From: Comamonadaceae bacterium
GTDB taxonomy: Bacteria; Pseudomonadota; Gammaproteobacteria; Burkholderiales; Burkholderiaceae_C
Assembly (NCBI GenBank): GCA_013823485.1
Contig: PNMF01000017.1
Coordinates: forward strand, 1-35,220
Reading direction: 5' to 3'
Length of the DNA stretch: 35,220 nt
Shown here: in pieces, positions 7,903 through 17,929 of the stretch
Numbering within the stretch: position 1 is the first letter of the stretch
Layout: every line of letters starts with the position of its first letter
Position numbers and translations under genes: made by a program
Notes under the pieces: generated by a model
Seen by the model: only the letters and a program-made list of their open reading frames with translations
What the model was told of the DNA's origin: nothing
Databases searched by the model: none

Positions 7903-9546
7903 ATGAGCCTTCGACGCATCGCCCTGCGGGATTTCGTCATCGTGCAAAGCCTCGACCTGGACCTGTCGTCCGGGTTCAGCGTGCTCACCGGCGAGACCGG
8001 TGCCGGCAAGTCCATCCTGATCGATGCCCTGCAACTGGCGCTCGGCAGCCGTGCCGACGCCGGGGTGGTGCGCGAAGGCGCCCAGCGCTGCGAGGTGGCC
8101 GCCGAATTCGACAGCCCCGCCGCGCTGGCCCCATGGCTGGAGGAACAGGGTTTCACCGCCGACGAAGCCCTGCTGCTGCGTCGCACCGTCGACACCGAGG
8201 GGCGCAGCCGCGCCTGGATCAACGGCAGCGCCGCCACCGCCACCCAGCTGCGGGCGGTGGCCGATCACCTGGTCGACATCCACGGCCAGCACGCCTGGCA
8301 GAGCCTGACCCGCGCCGACGCGGTCCGCGAACTGCTCGACGCCTACGCCGGCACCGACCTGGCCCCGGTGCGCCACGCCTGGCAAGCCTGGCGCCAGCAC
8401 CGCAAGGCGCTGGACACCGCCCGGGAACAACAGGCCAGCCTGCAGCAGAACGCCGAGCGCCTGCAGTGGCAGATTGCCGAGCTCGACAAACTGTCCCCCG
8501 GCCCGGACGAATGGACCGATCTCAACACCCAGCACGGCCGGCTGGCCAATGCACAGTCGCTGATCGACGCCACCGCACTGGCGGTGCAGGTGCTTGATGA
8601 GGACGACGGCAGCGCCAGCACGCTGATCAGCCGCGCAGTCTCTGCCCTGCAAGGGCTGGTGGCGGTGGAGCCCCGCTTCGCCTCACCGCTGGAATCGCTG
8701 GAGACGGCCCTGGCCCAGGTGCAGGACTCGGTGCACGAACTGCACCAGCTGCAGCGCCACACCGACCTCGACCCGGCCCGCCTGGCGGTGCTGGACGAGC
8801 GGCTGGGCCAATGGGTGTCGCTGGCCCGCCGTTACCGCCGCCCCCCGGAAGAACTGGCCGCCCTGCATGCGCAATGGAAGACCGAGCTCGCCGGGCTGGA
8901 CGCTGCGCTGGACATGGCCTCGCTGCAGGCCGTCGAGCGGGCCGCCTGGAAAGCCCTGGAAACCGCCGCCCGAAAGGTCAGCCAGACCCGGGAGAAGGCC
9001 GCACCGCGTTTGTCCGAAGCGGTCACCGCCACGATGCAGACGCTGGGCATGCAGGGCGGGCGTTTCGAGGTCGGACTGATCCGCCAGGACGAGCCGCAGG
9101 TGCACGGCTGGGAAGCGGTCGAGTTTCGTGTTGCGGGCCATGCCGGCGCCACGCCGCGCCCGGTGGGCAAGGTGGCCTCCGGCGGCGAGCTGTCCCGGAT
9201 TGCGCTGGCCCTCTCGGTCGTTACCAGCCAGCTGGGACAGGCGCCCACCCTGATCTTTGACGAGGTGGACTCGGGTGTCGGCGGGGCTGTGGCCCACACC
9301 GTGGGCCGCCTGCTGCAGCAGCTCGGGCGGGACCGGCAGGTGCTGGCCGTGACCCACCTGCCGCAGGTCGCTGCCTGCGCCCATCACCACCTGCAGGTCA
9401 GCAAGCAGCGCCAGGGGCAGCAGACCTTCAGCACGGTGCAGCCCATCGACCACGAATCCCGCGTGCGGGAACTGGCCCGCATGCTCGGCGGCGGCGAATC
9501 CTCCGACATTTCGCTGGCGCATGCGCGCGAGCTGCTGGGCGCCTGA
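7903..9546 (+). CDS. recN: DNA repair protein RecN
   Basis: SMC-like ATPase acting in double-strand break repair; 547 residues (E. coli 553). It has Walker A GETGAGKS at residues 30-37, central coiled coil (about 150-360), ABC signature SGGELS at 426-431 and Walker B LIFDE with D453-E454, followed by a D-loop SGVGG. The start [14 protein letters not shown] is the conserved RecN N terminus, so the ATG at 7903 is preferred to the upstream one at 7858. RecN is SOS-induced in many bacteria; no convincing LexA box was found here. rapZ follows after 5 bases. Confidence 0.96.
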   Translation: MSLRRIALRDFVIVQSLDLDLSSGFSVLTGETGAGKSILIDALQLALGSRADAGVVREGAQRCEVAAEFDSPAALAPWLEEQGFTADEALLLRRTVDTEGRSRAWINGSAATATQLRAVADHLVDIHGQHAWQSLTRADAVRELLDAYAGTDLAPVRHAWQAWRQHRKALDTAREQQASLQQNAERLQWQIAELDKLSPGPDEWTDLNTQHGRLANAQSLIDATALAVQVLDEDDGSASTLISRAVSALQGLVAVEPRFASPLESLETALAQVQDSVHELHQLQRHTDLDPARLAVLDERLGQWVSLARRYRRPPEELAALHAQWKTELAGLDAALDMASLQAVERAAWKALETAARKVSQTREKAAPRLSEAVTATMQTLGMQGGRFEVGLIRQDEPQVHGWEAVEFRVAGHAGATPRPVGKVASGGELSRIALALSVVTSQLGQAPTLIFDEVDSGVGGAVAHTVGRLLQQLGRDRQVLAVTHLPQVAACAHHHLQVSKQRQGQQTFSTVQPIDHESRVRELARMLGGGESSDISLAHARELLGA

Positions 9547-9551
9547 ACCGC

Positions 9552-10457
9552 ATGCACACCACTTCGCTCCATCTGGTGCTGATCACCGGCATGTCCGGCT
9601 CCGGCAAGTCGGTGGCACTGGCCGCGCTGGAGGACCTGGGCTTCTACTGCGTCGACAACCTGCCGCCCGAGCTGCTCAAGCCCTTCATGGCACTGGACCA
9701 GAACCAGCAGGCGCGTCGGGTGGCCGTGGCCATGGACGTGCGAAGCGCCGACGCCCTGCCCGGCCTGCCCGGCCGGCTGCAGGCGCTGCGGGAAAGCCAG
9801 GACCGGCCGCTCAGCATCACCTCCATCTTTCTGGACGCGACGACCGACACCCTGGTGCGCCGCTTCTCGGAGACCCGGCGCGCGCATCCGCTGTCGGTGT
9901 CCCGGGGGGCCACGGGTGATCCGCAGAGCGCGCTCATCGAAGCCATCGAACGAGAACGCGAACTGCTGGCCGAGCTGCGCGACCAGTCCCTGGTGCTGGA
10001 CACCAGCCTGGCCCGACCGACCCAGCTGCGGCAGCAGCTGCAGGACCTGGTCGGTCCGGAAGCCCGACCGCTCACGCTGGTGTTCGAGTCGTTTGCGTTC
10101 AAGCGCGGCATCCCGATGGACGCCGACTTCGTATTCGATGTGCGGATGCTGCCCAACCCGCACTACGAACCCGAACTCAAGCCCCTGACCGGCCGCGATG
10201 CCCCGGTGGTCGCCTACCTGAGTGCCCGGGACGAGGTGGGCCGGATGCAGGAGCAGATCACCGGCTTTCTGCAGGCATGGCTGCCGTCGATGGTCAGGGA
10301 CCACCGCAGCTACGTGACCGTGGCCCTGGGCTGTACCGGTGGCCAGCACCGGTCGGTCTATCTGGCGGAAGCGCTGGCAAAGCACTTTGAGGACCACTGG
10401 ACGGTGCGGGTGCGGCACCGCGAGTCCGACCACTGGCCCCGCAGCGGTCAGCACTGA
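9552..10457 (+). CDS. rapZ: RNase adapter / nucleotide-binding protein RapZ
   Basis: A 301-residue protein with P-loop GMSGSGKS at 13-20, the family sequence [17 protein letters not shown] at 27-43, [10 protein letters not shown] near 177 and the C-terminal RNA-binding domain ending [13 protein letters not shown]. In E. coli RapZ presents the small RNA GlmZ to RNase E and senses glucosamine-6-phosphate; outside enterobacteria the role is less defined. It follows recN with 5 bases between and converges on mutY (10 bases between the stops). Confidence 0.95.
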   Translation: MHTTSLHLVLITGMSGSGKSVALAALEDLGFYCVDNLPPELLKPFMALDQNQQARRVAVAMDVRSADALPGLPGRLQALRESQDRPLSITSIFLDATTDTLVRRFSETRRAHPLSVSRGATGDPQSALIEAIERERELLAELRDQSLVLDTSLARPTQLRQQLQDLVGPEARPLTLVFESFAFKRGIPMDADFVFDVRMLPNPHYEPELKPLTGRDAPVVAYLSARDEVGRMQEQITGFLQAWLPSMVRDHRSYVTVALGCTGGQHRSVYLAEALAKHFEDHWTVRVRHRESDHWPRSGQH

Positions 10458-10467
10458 GCGCCGGCGG

Positions 10468-11553
10468 TCAGGCGACGAGCCAGGGGCGCACCGGCGCTGG
10501 CAGTCCCACGGCGGCGAGCTGGTCTCGGCGCACCCAGCGCCCGCCTTCTGCGCCAAGGGTCACCGCCATCGGCGGGTCGGCGTCGGGGGCACAGGCCAGC
10601 CGCACCGGATGCAGCCGCAGTTCTCGGTGCGTCAGTGCGTGCGCCACCGCTTCGCCGTCCTGCAGTTGCTCCGCGCACCCGGCTCCTGCGGCTGCGCACA
10701 GCGCATCGCGGCTGTCGAACACCGGGGGGCAATACAGGCCAGCCCAGATGCCCCGCTCCGGCCGCTTCTGGAGCCACACCTCAACCGTGCCGTGCTGCCC
10801 CGGCCGCTCCACCAGCAACAGCCACCAGGCTTCGAACCGGCGAGCCAGCTTGCGGGTGCGCACCGGAAATCGGGTCGGGTCGCCGGCGCGCCGGCCTTCG
10901 CAGAGATCGTTCACCGGGCACAGCGCACAGGCCGGTCGGCTCCGGGTGCACACGGTGGCGCCCAGATCCATCAGCCCCTGGGTGTAGGCGGCCATGTCGT
11001 CGCCCTGCGGTCCGGTCGGCACCAGGCCCTGGGCCAGGTCCCACAGCAGCCGCTGGGGAGCGGCCTGGGCCAGGTCCTGGTCGAAAGCCAGCAATCGGGT
11101 CAGCACCCGCCGCACATTGCCGTCCAGAATGGAAATGCGTTCGCCGAAACAGAAGGCGGCAATGGCCGCAGCGGTCGAGGCTCCGATGCCGGGCAGCGTG
11201 GCCAGATCGGCGGACGTCCGGGGGAACTGCCCGTCCCACTTCGCCACCACGTCCTGGGCGCAACGGTGCAGATTGCGGGCGCGGGTGTAGTAGCCCAGGC
11301 CGCTCCAGAGGGCCATGACGTCGTCCACCGCCGCAGCGGCCAGCGCCGACACATCGGGAAACCGGTCCAGAAAGCGCGGGTAGTACGACAGCACGGTGGA
11401 CACCTGCGTCTGCTGCAGCATGATTTCCGACAGCCAGACCCGGTAAGGGTCGCGCGTGCCCTGCCAAGGCAGCCCGTGCCGGCCGTCACGGCGCTGCCAG
11501 CCGATCAGCGCCTCGGCAAAACCCGCCGGCAGCGGCCGGCTCCCGCCGCTCAT
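10468..11553 (-). CDS. mutY: A/G-specific adenine glycosylase MutY
   Basis: Removes adenine mispaired with 8-oxoguanine. The 361-residue protein has E43 in the SEIMLQQTQV motif, helix-hairpin-helix LPGIGASTAAAI (120-131), catalytic Asp D144 in ILDGNVRRV, the [4Fe-4S] ligands C202-X6-C209-X2-C212-X5-C218, and a C-terminal NUDIX-like 8-oxoG recognition domain. Its ATG overlaps the stop of the dynamin-like gene (ATGA, 11553-11550), implying translational coupling. mutM is two genes upstream on the same strand. Confidence 0.96.
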   Translation of the reverse strand: MSGGSRPLPAGFAEALIGWQRRDGRHGLPWQGTRDPYRVWLSEIMLQQTQVSTVLSYYPRFLDRFPDVSALAAAAVDDVMALWSGLGYYTRARNLHRCAQDVVAKWDGQFPRTSADLATLPGIGASTAAAIAAFCFGERISILDGNVRRVLTRLLAFDQDLAQAAPQRLLWDLAQGLVPTGPQGDDMAAYTQGLMDLGATVCTRSRPACALCPVNDLCEGRRAGDPTRFPVRTRKLARRFEAWWLLLVERPGQHGTVEVWLQKRPERGIWAGLYCPPVFDSRDALCAAAGAGCAEQLQDGEAVAHALTHRELRLHPVRLACAPDADPPMAVTLGAEGGRWVRRDQLAAVGLPAPVRPWLVA

Positions 11554-13493
11554 ACCGGCAGCGGTTCGGTCGCGTCCTCGGCCACCGGGGCGGTGAGGAG
11601 TTCGGTCAGTTCGGCCAGCTTGGCATCGACCTCGGTGAGGGAAACCTGCATGGCCTGCAGCTCGGCGATGCGTTCATCGAGCCCGCCAGCGGCCTGCTGG
11701 ATGCGGGACACCGCCTCGATGCGGCGGGTGAAGTGCCGGCGGCGGTCGCGCAACTGGCTGTCGAACTGCGCCGCAGCCGACTTGTTCCAGATCTCGACCT
11801 CGTTGACCGCGCTGTCATAGACCGTGCGCAGCCGGCTCATCAGCGCCCGCGCCAGCCGTTCGGCAAATTCCGGCTGGGCCAGCCGCAAGGCATTGCCCAG
11901 GCTGAGGTACTGCAGATGGCTTTTCTCGATCAGCACCAGCTCCTGGCCGAAGCGGGCCAGGTCGGGCGGTGTGGGCACCTGGAGGGAGAAACCGTACTCG
12001 GCGTTCAGGCTGCGGAAGCTGCCGTCGAGCATGGCCTGGATGTCGGCCGCCATGCGCTGGGCCTTGTCCAGATCGGCGCGCAGCCGGCTGAAGGTGTCGT
12101 CGTAAGCGCGTCGCACGCCCAGCTTGATGCCGGGCGCCTTGAGCGCCTTGGCCAGTGCCGACACCTCGTTGCGCAGGTGGGTGGAGCCCAGCAGCGAGAA
12201 CAGGTCCTTGAGCAGACGCAGGTGAACCGAACGCACCGCCTGGATGCGCGCACCGCTGGCGTCGAATTCGGCCTGCTCCTGCTCGATGCGCAGGCGCATC
12301 TGCTTGATCACACCGGCGTTCTTGCCACGCAAGCCCTCCAGTTCCTGGATCTGCTCGACCAGGTCGCGGGTGCGGGTGTGCACCATGCGCCCGGTCTCCA
12401 CCTGCAGCGAGCGGATGCCGGCGGCCACCGCCGACGACAGGATGCGCCGGCGCTGGGCCAGCAAGTCTTCGCCCAGCGCGTGTTCCAGCTCCAGCAGGTT
12501 GCTGGCATCGAGCAGGTTGTCGTCGCCATTGACCTTGGCCAGCAAGCCTTTCTGGGCCGATACGGCCAGCACCTGGCGGGGCGACACGCCCAGGATCTCG
12601 GCGGAATCGACCCGCTGGGCGGCAATCTGCAGCTGCACCTGCTCGGGCGTGGAGAGCGCGTCCCAGAGGGTGTCGATCTTGTTGAGCACCACCAGCCGCG
12701 AGGCCGAGTCGGCCGAGGCCACGGCCAGGTGCTGGCGCCAGATGGTGAGGTCCGACTTGGTGACGCCGGTGTCGGCGCCCAGGATGAACACCACCGCGTG
12801 TGCCTGGGGCAGCAGGCTGACCGTGAGCTCGGGTTCGGCACCGATCGCGTTCAGACCGGGCGTGTCCAGAATGACCAGCCCCTGCTTGAGCAGCGGATGC
12901 GCCATGTTGATGAGTGCATGGCGCCACTTGGGCACCTCCACCAGGCCGTCGCTGCCGGGCAGGGGGTTGTCTTCGGGCGCCTCGTCGCTCCAGAAACCCA
13001 GTGAACGGGCCTCCTCCTGCGACACCCGCCGGACTTCGGAGACCTTCTGGATCGCCTTGGCCAGCTGCTTCGGATCGTTCACGTCCAGATCGACCCGCTC
13101 CCACTTGTCGGTCGCGTTGCGCCAGTCCAGCAGCGACTGGGGCTGCAGGCGCGTCTCGATGGGCAGCAGCCGCAGGCAAGGGGGAATCTCGGGGTCAAAG
13201 CCCAGCTCGGTCGGGCACATGGTCGTGCGCCCGGCACTGGCCGGCATGATGCGCCGGCCATAACCGGCGAAGAACATGGCGTTGATGAGCTCCGACTTGC
13301 CGCGCGAGAACTCGGCCACGAAGGCCACCATGATCTTGTCGTTGCGGACCTGGGCGTGCAGCTGGTCCAGCCGCTCGCGCACGCCCGCTTCCATCAGGTC
13401 GTTCTCGACCAGCCACTCGGACAACAGCTTGAGCCGCAATGCAAACTGGCGGCGCCAAGCGCCATGCTGGTCGAATTCCTGGATGAAGCTCAT
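11550..13493 (-). CDS. Dynamin-family GTPase
   Basis: A 647-residue GTPase-plus-helical protein. Visible G motifs: G1 AEFSRGKS at residues 60-67, G2 threonine in GRTTMCPTE (89-97), G3 DTPG at 210-213 and G4 NKID at 271-274. From about residue 330 the protein is almost wholly helical, with coiled-coil segments near 370-420 and 595-640. No clear membrane span is seen. This is the layout of bacterial dynamin-like proteins (Dynamin_N). The best studied E. coli relative in the broad family, CrfC, associates with replication forks, while others remodel membranes. Here it lies between mutM and mutY and overlaps mutY by 4 bases, so a link to DNA repair or replication is suggested but not shown. Confidence 0.88.
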   Translation of the reverse strand: MSFIQEFDQHGAWRRQFALRLKLLSEWLVENDLMEAGVRERLDQLHAQVRNDKIMVAFVAEFSRGKSELINAMFFAGYGRRIMPASAGRTTMCPTELGFDPEIPPCLRLLPIETRLQPQSLLDWRNATDKWERVDLDVNDPKQLAKAIQKVSEVRRVSQEEARSLGFWSDEAPEDNPLPGSDGLVEVPKWRHALINMAHPLLKQGLVILDTPGLNAIGAEPELTVSLLPQAHAVVFILGADTGVTKSDLTIWRQHLAVASADSASRLVVLNKIDTLWDALSTPEQVQLQIAAQRVDSAEILGVSPRQVLAVSAQKGLLAKVNGDDNLLDASNLLELEHALGEDLLAQRRRILSSAVAAGIRSLQVETGRMVHTRTRDLVEQIQELEGLRGKNAGVIKQMRLRIEQEQAEFDASGARIQAVRSVHLRLLKDLFSLLGSTHLRNEVSALAKALKAPGIKLGVRRAYDDTFSRLRADLDKAQRMAADIQAMLDGSFRSLNAEYGFSLQVPTPPDLARFGQELVLIEKSHLQYLSLGNALRLAQPEFAERLARALMSRLRTVYDSAVNEVEIWNKSAAAQFDSQLRDRRRHFTRRIEAVSRIQQAAGGLDERIAELQAMQVSLTEVDAKLAELTELLTAPVAEDATEPLPV

Positions 13494-13528
13494 GGATGTG
13501 GGAAAAAGTCTCGGGCAGGCTGCGGATC

Positions 13529-13537
13529 AATATAGCA
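13529..13537 (-). promoter_or_regulatory. Extended -10 promoter of the dynamin-like gene and mutY
   Basis: On the minus strand TGC-TATATT (13537-13529) is an extended -10 located 36 bases before the ATG of the dynamin-like gene. No good -35 is seen, which is tolerated for extended -10 promoters. Confidence 0.4.
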
Positions 13538-13586
13538 CCCGATACCCGACCGGGTGTGCGCTCCACCCGCCCGGATCGACCGGCCG

Positions 13587-14402
13587 TCAGGGCTTCTGAC
13601 AGGCCGGACAGAAGAAGGTGGAACGCTGACCCTGGCGGATCTGTCGGATGTCGGTGCCGCAGCGGCGGCAGGGTTCGCCGGCCCGTCCGTAGACCAAGGC
13701 GTCGAGCTGGAAATGACCGGTCTGGCCTTCGGCACTGGAGAAATCGCGCAGGGTGCTGCCGCCCAGCGCCACGGCCTTGTTCAGGACCTCAACGATGGCG
13801 CCGTGCAGCCGTGCCGCTCGGGGCCGGCTGATGCGGTCGGCCCGCACCGTGGGCCGGATGGCGGCCATGAACAGCGCTTCGGAGGCGTAGATGTTGCCCA
13901 CCCCGACCACGATGTCGCCCGCCAGCAGCACCTGCTTGATGGCCGCCCGCCGCGCCTGCAGGGCGCGGTGAAACTGGGCCGGATCGAAGCCGGCCTCCAG
14001 CGGCTCCACCCCCAGCCCGTCCAGCAGTTTCCGGGCGCGGGCATCGGCCAGGTCGGGCACCAGCACCACGGCGCCGAAACGCCGGGGATCGTGCAGGCGC
14101 AGCACGCCCCGGTCGGTGTGGAGCTCGAAGTGGTCGTGGGGTCCAGCCGGCGGCAGATCGGGGGCGAACTGCAGGCTGCCGGACATGCCCAGGTGCACCA
14201 GCAGCACCCCCGAGTCGAGCCGGACCAGCAGGTACTTGCCCCGGCGATCCACCCCGTGCACCGCCTGCCCCTGCAGCACCGCCGGGTCTGCACCCAAGGC
14301 CCAGCGCAGCGGCTTGCCCATGACGGCCTGGCGCACCTTGGCGCCGGCAATGCGTTCGGCAAAACTGCGGCGGGTGACTTCGACTTCGGGCAATTCGGGC
14401 AT
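13587..14402 (-). CDS. mutM: Formamidopyrimidine-DNA glycosylase MutM (Fpg)
   Basis: Excises 8-oxoguanine and formamidopyrimidines and nicks the abasic site. The 271-residue protein begins MPELPEVEV, giving the catalytic Pro2 and Glu3, contains a conserved lysine in [10 protein letters not shown] (near residue 57), a helix-two-turn-helix ([11 protein letters not shown]), and ends in the zinc finger C245-X2-C248-X16-C265-X2-C268. It is divergent from the TPR gene and is followed after 93 bases by the dynamin-like gene and then mutY, putting two enzymes of the GO system in one minus-strand run. Confidence 0.96.
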   Translation of the reverse strand: MPELPEVEVTRRSFAERIAGAKVRQAVMGKPLRWALGADPAVLQGQAVHGVDRRGKYLLVRLDSGVLLVHLGMSGSLQFAPDLPPAGPHDHFELHTDRGVLRLHDPRRFGAVVLVPDLADARARKLLDGLGVEPLEAGFDPAQFHRALQARRAAIKQVLLAGDIVVGVGNIYASEALFMAAIRPTVRADRISRPRAARLHGAIVEVLNKAVALGGSTLRDFSSAEGQTGHFQLDALVYGRAGEPCRRCGTDIRQIRQGQRSTFFCPACQKP

Positions 14403-14496
14403 GCGTCCACCTGGAAATGCGACCGGCCCGCCGTGGCGCCAGGGGTGATGCCCGACCGCCCCCGGGGGCCTGAAAGCCTTCCATTATCATGGGCCG

Positions 14497-16314
14497 ATGA
14501 CTGCTCGCACCCATGGCGCCACCCCTCCCAAGAGTCCGATTCCAGGCCACCAGCGGCCTCTTGCGGGCGCCGGCGCGATCGCGCTCGCCTGCCTGCTGAC
14601 CCTGGTTTCGGTGCGGGCCGGGGCACAGGCCGCGCCGGCCGGGCAGGAGCCGCCGCCGGAGCCGGTGGTCAACTCCTCGCTGAGTGCGCCGCTGTTCTAC
14701 CAGCTGCTGCTGGGCGAGCTGAACGTCCGCGAGGGCGACCCCGGCGCCGGTTACTCCCTCATCCTCGATGCAGCACGCCGTACCCGGGACGCCCAGCTCT
14801 ACCAGCGCGCGGTCGAGGTCGCGCTGCAAGGCCGATCGGGTGACGCCGCCCTGGCCGCCGCCCGGGCCTGGGCCCAGGAACTGCCCGGTTCCCTGGAGGC
14901 CGACCGCTTCGCGCTCCAGATCCTGCTGGCCCTCAACCGGGTCGGAGAAACCGGATCGGTCCTGCGCGACCTGATCCGCGACACGCCGCTGGCCGAGCGC
15001 AGCGACACCATCAATGCGATTCCACAGACCTTCGGCCGTGTGCAGGACAAGGCACTGGCGGCCAGCGTGGTGCGCGAGGCGGTCACCCCCTCGCTGACCC
15101 AGCCGGAAACCGCAGCAGCCGCCTGGACCACGGTCGGGCGCATGGAGCTGGCACAGAACCGGAACGCAGCCGCCCTGGAAGCGGCCCGGCAGGGGCATTC
15201 GGCCGACCCCGCATCGCCCTACCCGGCCCTGCTGGCGCTGGAGCTGTTCGAACGCGGCGAGGCCAACGCCGAACCGCTGATCCTGCGGCAGATCAATGCC
15301 AGCAGCCGGCGCAGCGCCAACGACACCGCCGTGGCCCTGAATTACGCGCGTCTGCTCATCGACCTGCAGCGCAACGGCGATGCGCGCCGGGAGCTGGCAT
15401 CGCTCACCACCCGCCAGCCCGACGAAGCCGAGGCCTGGCTGCTGCTGGCATCGGTCCAGCTGCAGGACAACGCCCTGCCGGAAACCAAGGCCTCGGTCAG
15501 TCAGTTCCTGCGGCTGGCGCAAGGCAGCTCCGACCCCCGGCTGCGCCGGCTGCAGACCCAGGCCTACCTGATGGCCGCGCAGGTGGCCGAAAAGCAGGGG
15601 GACATCGCAGGCGCCGGCGCCTGGCTGGACCGGATCGAGAGCCCGGAGGATGTGTTGGCCGCACAGCTGCGCCGCGCCTCGCTGCTGGCCCGGCAAGGGC
15701 GGCTGGGCGAAGGCCGTGCACTCCTGCGCAGCCAGCCGGAACGGCGCCCGGGCGACGCGCGCCTGAAGCTGATCGCCGAAGCCCAGCTGCTGCGGGATTT
15801 CAAGGCCTACCGGGAAGCCTATGAGGTGTACGGAGAAGCCGTGCGCCGCTTTCCGGATGACGCCGACCTGCTCTACGAGCAGGCCATGGTGGCCGAAAAG
15901 TCCGAACGGCTGGCCGACATGGAGCGCCTGCTGCGTGAACTGATCCGCCGCAAACCGGACTTCCACCATGCCTACAACGCGCTGGGCTACTCGCTGGCCG
16001 ACCGCAACCTTCGGCTGCCGGAGGCCAAGGCACTGATCGAGAAGGCGGTGTCGCTGGCGCCGGACGATGCCTTCATCCAGGACAGCCTGGGTTGGGTTGA
16101 GTTCCGCCTCGGCAACCTGCCGCGGGCCATCGAGATCCTGACGGCGGCCTACCGCAAACGCCCCGACGCCGAAATCGCGGCCCACCTGGGCGAGGTGCTG
16201 TGGACCGCCGGCCAGCGCGACCAGGCCCGAAAGATCTGGCGCGAAGGCCTGCTGACGGCCCCCGACAACGAAACCCTGCTGTCCACCCTCAAGCGGCTGC
16301 AGGTCCAGCCATGA
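14497..16314 (+). CDS. Secreted tetratricopeptide-repeat protein
   Basis: A 605-residue protein with an N-terminal export signal (hydrophobic core GAGAIALACLLTLVSVRAGAQA, here about residues 24-45, with cleavage after AGAQA) and then helix-pair repeats throughout. The clearest TPR units are near the C terminus (HAYNALGYSLADRNLRLPEA, DAFIQDSLGWVEFRLGNLPRA and AAHLGEVLWTAGQRDQARKI). It overlaps lolB by 4 bases, and the trio TPR-lolB-ispE is a common betaproteobacterial arrangement. A role as a periplasmic scaffold in envelope biogenesis is inferred from the lolB neighbour. Confidence 0.85.
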   Translation: MTARTHGATPPKSPIPGHQRPLAGAGAIALACLLTLVSVRAGAQAAPAGQEPPPEPVVNSSLSAPLFYQLLLGELNVREGDPGAGYSLILDAARRTRDAQLYQRAVEVALQGRSGDAALAAARAWAQELPGSLEADRFALQILLALNRVGETGSVLRDLIRDTPLAERSDTINAIPQTFGRVQDKALAASVVREAVTPSLTQPETAAAAWTTVGRMELAQNRNAAALEAARQGHSADPASPYPALLALELFERGEANAEPLILRQINASSRRSANDTAVALNYARLLIDLQRNGDARRELASLTTRQPDEAEAWLLLASVQLQDNALPETKASVSQFLRLAQGSSDPRLRRLQTQAYLMAAQVAEKQGDIAGAGAWLDRIESPEDVLAAQLRRASLLARQGRLGEGRALLRSQPERRPGDARLKLIAEAQLLRDFKAYREAYEVYGEAVRRFPDDADLLYEQAMVAEKSERLADMERLLRELIRRKPDFHHAYNALGYSLADRNLRLPEAKALIEKAVSLAPDDAFIQDSLGWVEFRLGNLPRAIEILTAAYRKRPDAEIAAHLGEVLWTAGQRDQARKIWREGLLTAPDNETLLSTLKRLQVQP

Positions 16315-16808
16315 TCCCGGGTGCCCGGCGGATCTGGCTGGCGGCGCTGCTGTCGTCGGCCCTGCTGGCGGGCTGTGCCGCCCCACCGAGGGCGACCCCG
16401 GGTGCCGGCGATGAAGCGGTCTGGTATGGCCGTCTGGCGCTCAAGGTGGCGGCCGACCGGCCGCAGTCGTTCGCTGCCGGCTTCGAGCTCCGTGGCTCGG
16501 CGCAGGCGGGCGAACTGCTGCTCACATCGCCACTCGGCCAGACCCTGGCCCAGGTGACCTGGTCACCCGCCGGCGCCGAGCTGCGGCAGGGCGACACTGT
16601 CACCCGCCGTGGCAACCTTGACCAGCTCACCACCGAGCTCACCGGCACCGCTGTGCCGGTGCAGGCCTTGTTCGACTGGCTTCGCGGCACCGGCACCGAG
16701 GCGGCCGGCTGGCAGGCCGACCTGGCTGCCTTCGGCGACGGGCGCATTCAGGCACAGCGACGCAGCCCGCTGCCGGAAGCCGAGCTGCGCATCATCGTCC
16801 GACCGTGA
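16311..16808 (+). CDS. lolB: Outer membrane lipoprotein receptor LolB
   Basis: A 165-residue lipoprotein: signal peptide with lipobox LLAGC, so C22 would be lipidated, then a LolB-type beta-barrel half (VWYGRLALKV, SFAAGFELRG, GELLLTSPLGQTLAQVTW, ALFDWLRG). LolB accepts lipoproteins from LolA and inserts them in the outer membrane. The ATG at 16311 overlaps the TPR stop (ATGA) and the stop overlaps the ispE start (GTGA at 16805), suggesting coupled translation. It is shorter than E. coli LolB (about 207 residues). Adjacency to ispE and prs supports the call. Confidence 0.9.
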   Translation: MIPGARRIWLAALLSSALLAGCAAPPRATPGAGDEAVWYGRLALKVAADRPQSFAAGFELRGSAQAGELLLTSPLGQTLAQVTWSPAGAELRQGDTVTRRGNLDQLTTELTGTAVPVQALFDWLRGTGTEAAGWQADLAAFGDGRIQAQRRSPLPEAELRIIVRP

Positions 16809-17731
16809 ATCCACCCCCCCTGACCGAGCTTCTGGGCGTTCCCGCCCCGGCCAAGATCAACCTGTTCCTGCACATCGTCGGCCGGCGGGACGACGGTTAT
16901 CACCTGCTGCAATCGGTGTTCGCGCTGACCGACTGGTGCGACCACCTCGATTTCCGTTGGCGCGCCGATGGCCAGGTGATACGGCACGACGCCCGGCCCG
17001 GGCTGCTGCCGGACAACGACCTGTGTGTGCGGGCTGCGCGTGCGCTGCAGGAAGCGACCGGCTGCCAGCAGGGCGTCGACATCACGCTGGACAAGCAGCT
17101 GCCGGCCGAGGCCGGGCTGGGCGGCGGATCGTCCGACGCGGCCTCGACGCTGCTGGCGCTCAACCGTCTCTGGGGTCTGGGCCTGTCGCGCCGTTCGCTG
17201 ATGGACATCGGGGTCCGGCTCGGCGCGGACGTGCCCTTCTTCATCGGCGGACATGCCGCCTGGGTGGAAGGCATCGGCGAGCAGATCACGCCGGTCCGGC
17301 TGCCACCGGCCCGGCTGCTGCTGGTGAAGCCGGCCACCGGCGCGTCGACGCAACGCATCTTCGGCTCGCCTGAGCTCAAACGGGACACAAAAACTGCTAT
17401 ACTCCAAGGCTTTGCTGCAAACGACACACAAAACGCTTCAAGCGTGGGTGGTGCAGATTGGCAGATCCCGGACCTGAAGACGCTTCTGGACTGGGGTCAC
17501 AACGATCTGCAACCGGTGGCGCAGGCGCTTTGCCCTGACATAGGGCTCTGCATTCGGTGGCTCGAAAGCCAAGGTCTGCAGGGGCGCATGAGCGGGTCGG
17601 GAACGGCGGTGTTCGCGGTGCTGCCGGCGCAATGGCCGGAAGTTACAACGGCGCCTCCCGCATCCGACTGGGCCGTGAAGTTCTGCAGCATGAGGGATGT
17701 GCATCCTCTGGCCGGCTGGGCAAGCGACTGA
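16805..17731 (+). CDS. ispE: 4-diphosphocytidyl-2-C-methyl-D-erythritol kinase
   Basis: GHMP kinase of the non-mevalonate isoprenoid pathway. The 308-residue product has PAPAKINLFLH (K17 region), the GHMP ATP loop LPAEAGLGGGSSDAAS (about 99-114), FFIGGHAAWVEGIGE and the C-terminal MSGSGTAVFA motif. It starts at GTG (16805), inside the lolB stop. The stretch 17380-17560 is visibly less GC-rich than the rest of the gene. tRNA-Gln and prs follow. Confidence 0.95.
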   Translation: MNPPPLTELLGVPAPAKINLFLHIVGRRDDGYHLLQSVFALTDWCDHLDFRWRADGQVIRHDARPGLLPDNDLCVRAARALQEATGCQQGVDITLDKQLPAEAGLGGGSSDAASTLLALNRLWGLGLSRRSLMDIGVRLGADVPFFIGGHAAWVEGIGEQITPVRLPPARLLLVKPATGASTQRIFGSPELKRDTKTAILQGFAANDTQNASSVGGADWQIPDLKTLLDWGHNDLQPVAQALCPDIGLCIRWLESQGLQGRMSGSGTAVFAVLPAQWPEVTTAPPASDWAVKFCSMRDVHPLAGWASD

Positions 17732-17820
17732 ACCGTCGCCCTCTCAGTCGGTGGAGTGGATGCGCAACCTGCGACAATATCGGTGGTCTGCCGGACGTCA
17801 GTCGGGCAGATTTCCTGAGT

Positions 17821-17897
17821 AGGGGAGTCGCCAAGTTGGTAAAGGCACCGGATTTTGATTCCGGCATGCGAGGGTTCGAGTCCTTCCTCCCCTGCCA
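17821..17897 (+). tRNA. tRNA-Gln (anticodon TTG)
   Basis: A 77-base cloverleaf: acceptor AGGGGAG/CTCCCCT, D arm TCGCCAAGTTGGT, anticodon stem CCGGA/TCCGG with loop TTTTGAT (anticodon TTG), T arm GGGTTCGAGTCC, discriminator G and encoded CCA. It lies between ispE and prs, the usual place in this group, and is followed by a terminator. Confidence 0.97.
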
Positions 17898-17929
17898 AAC
17901 CTTTTTTTCACGGAACACGTGATGTCCAG

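Noticed and set aside
13789-16386. Open frame of over 850 codons on the minus strand across the TPR gene and mutM
   Set aside because: It is antisense to the TPR gene and in the wrong frame of mutM; composition is typical of a high-GC shadow.
17396-17401. TATACT inside ispE as a promoter for tRNA-Gln or prs
   Set aside because: No -35 at a workable distance and it lies more than 400 bases before tRNA-Gln; the AT-rich patch may only reflect local codon use.
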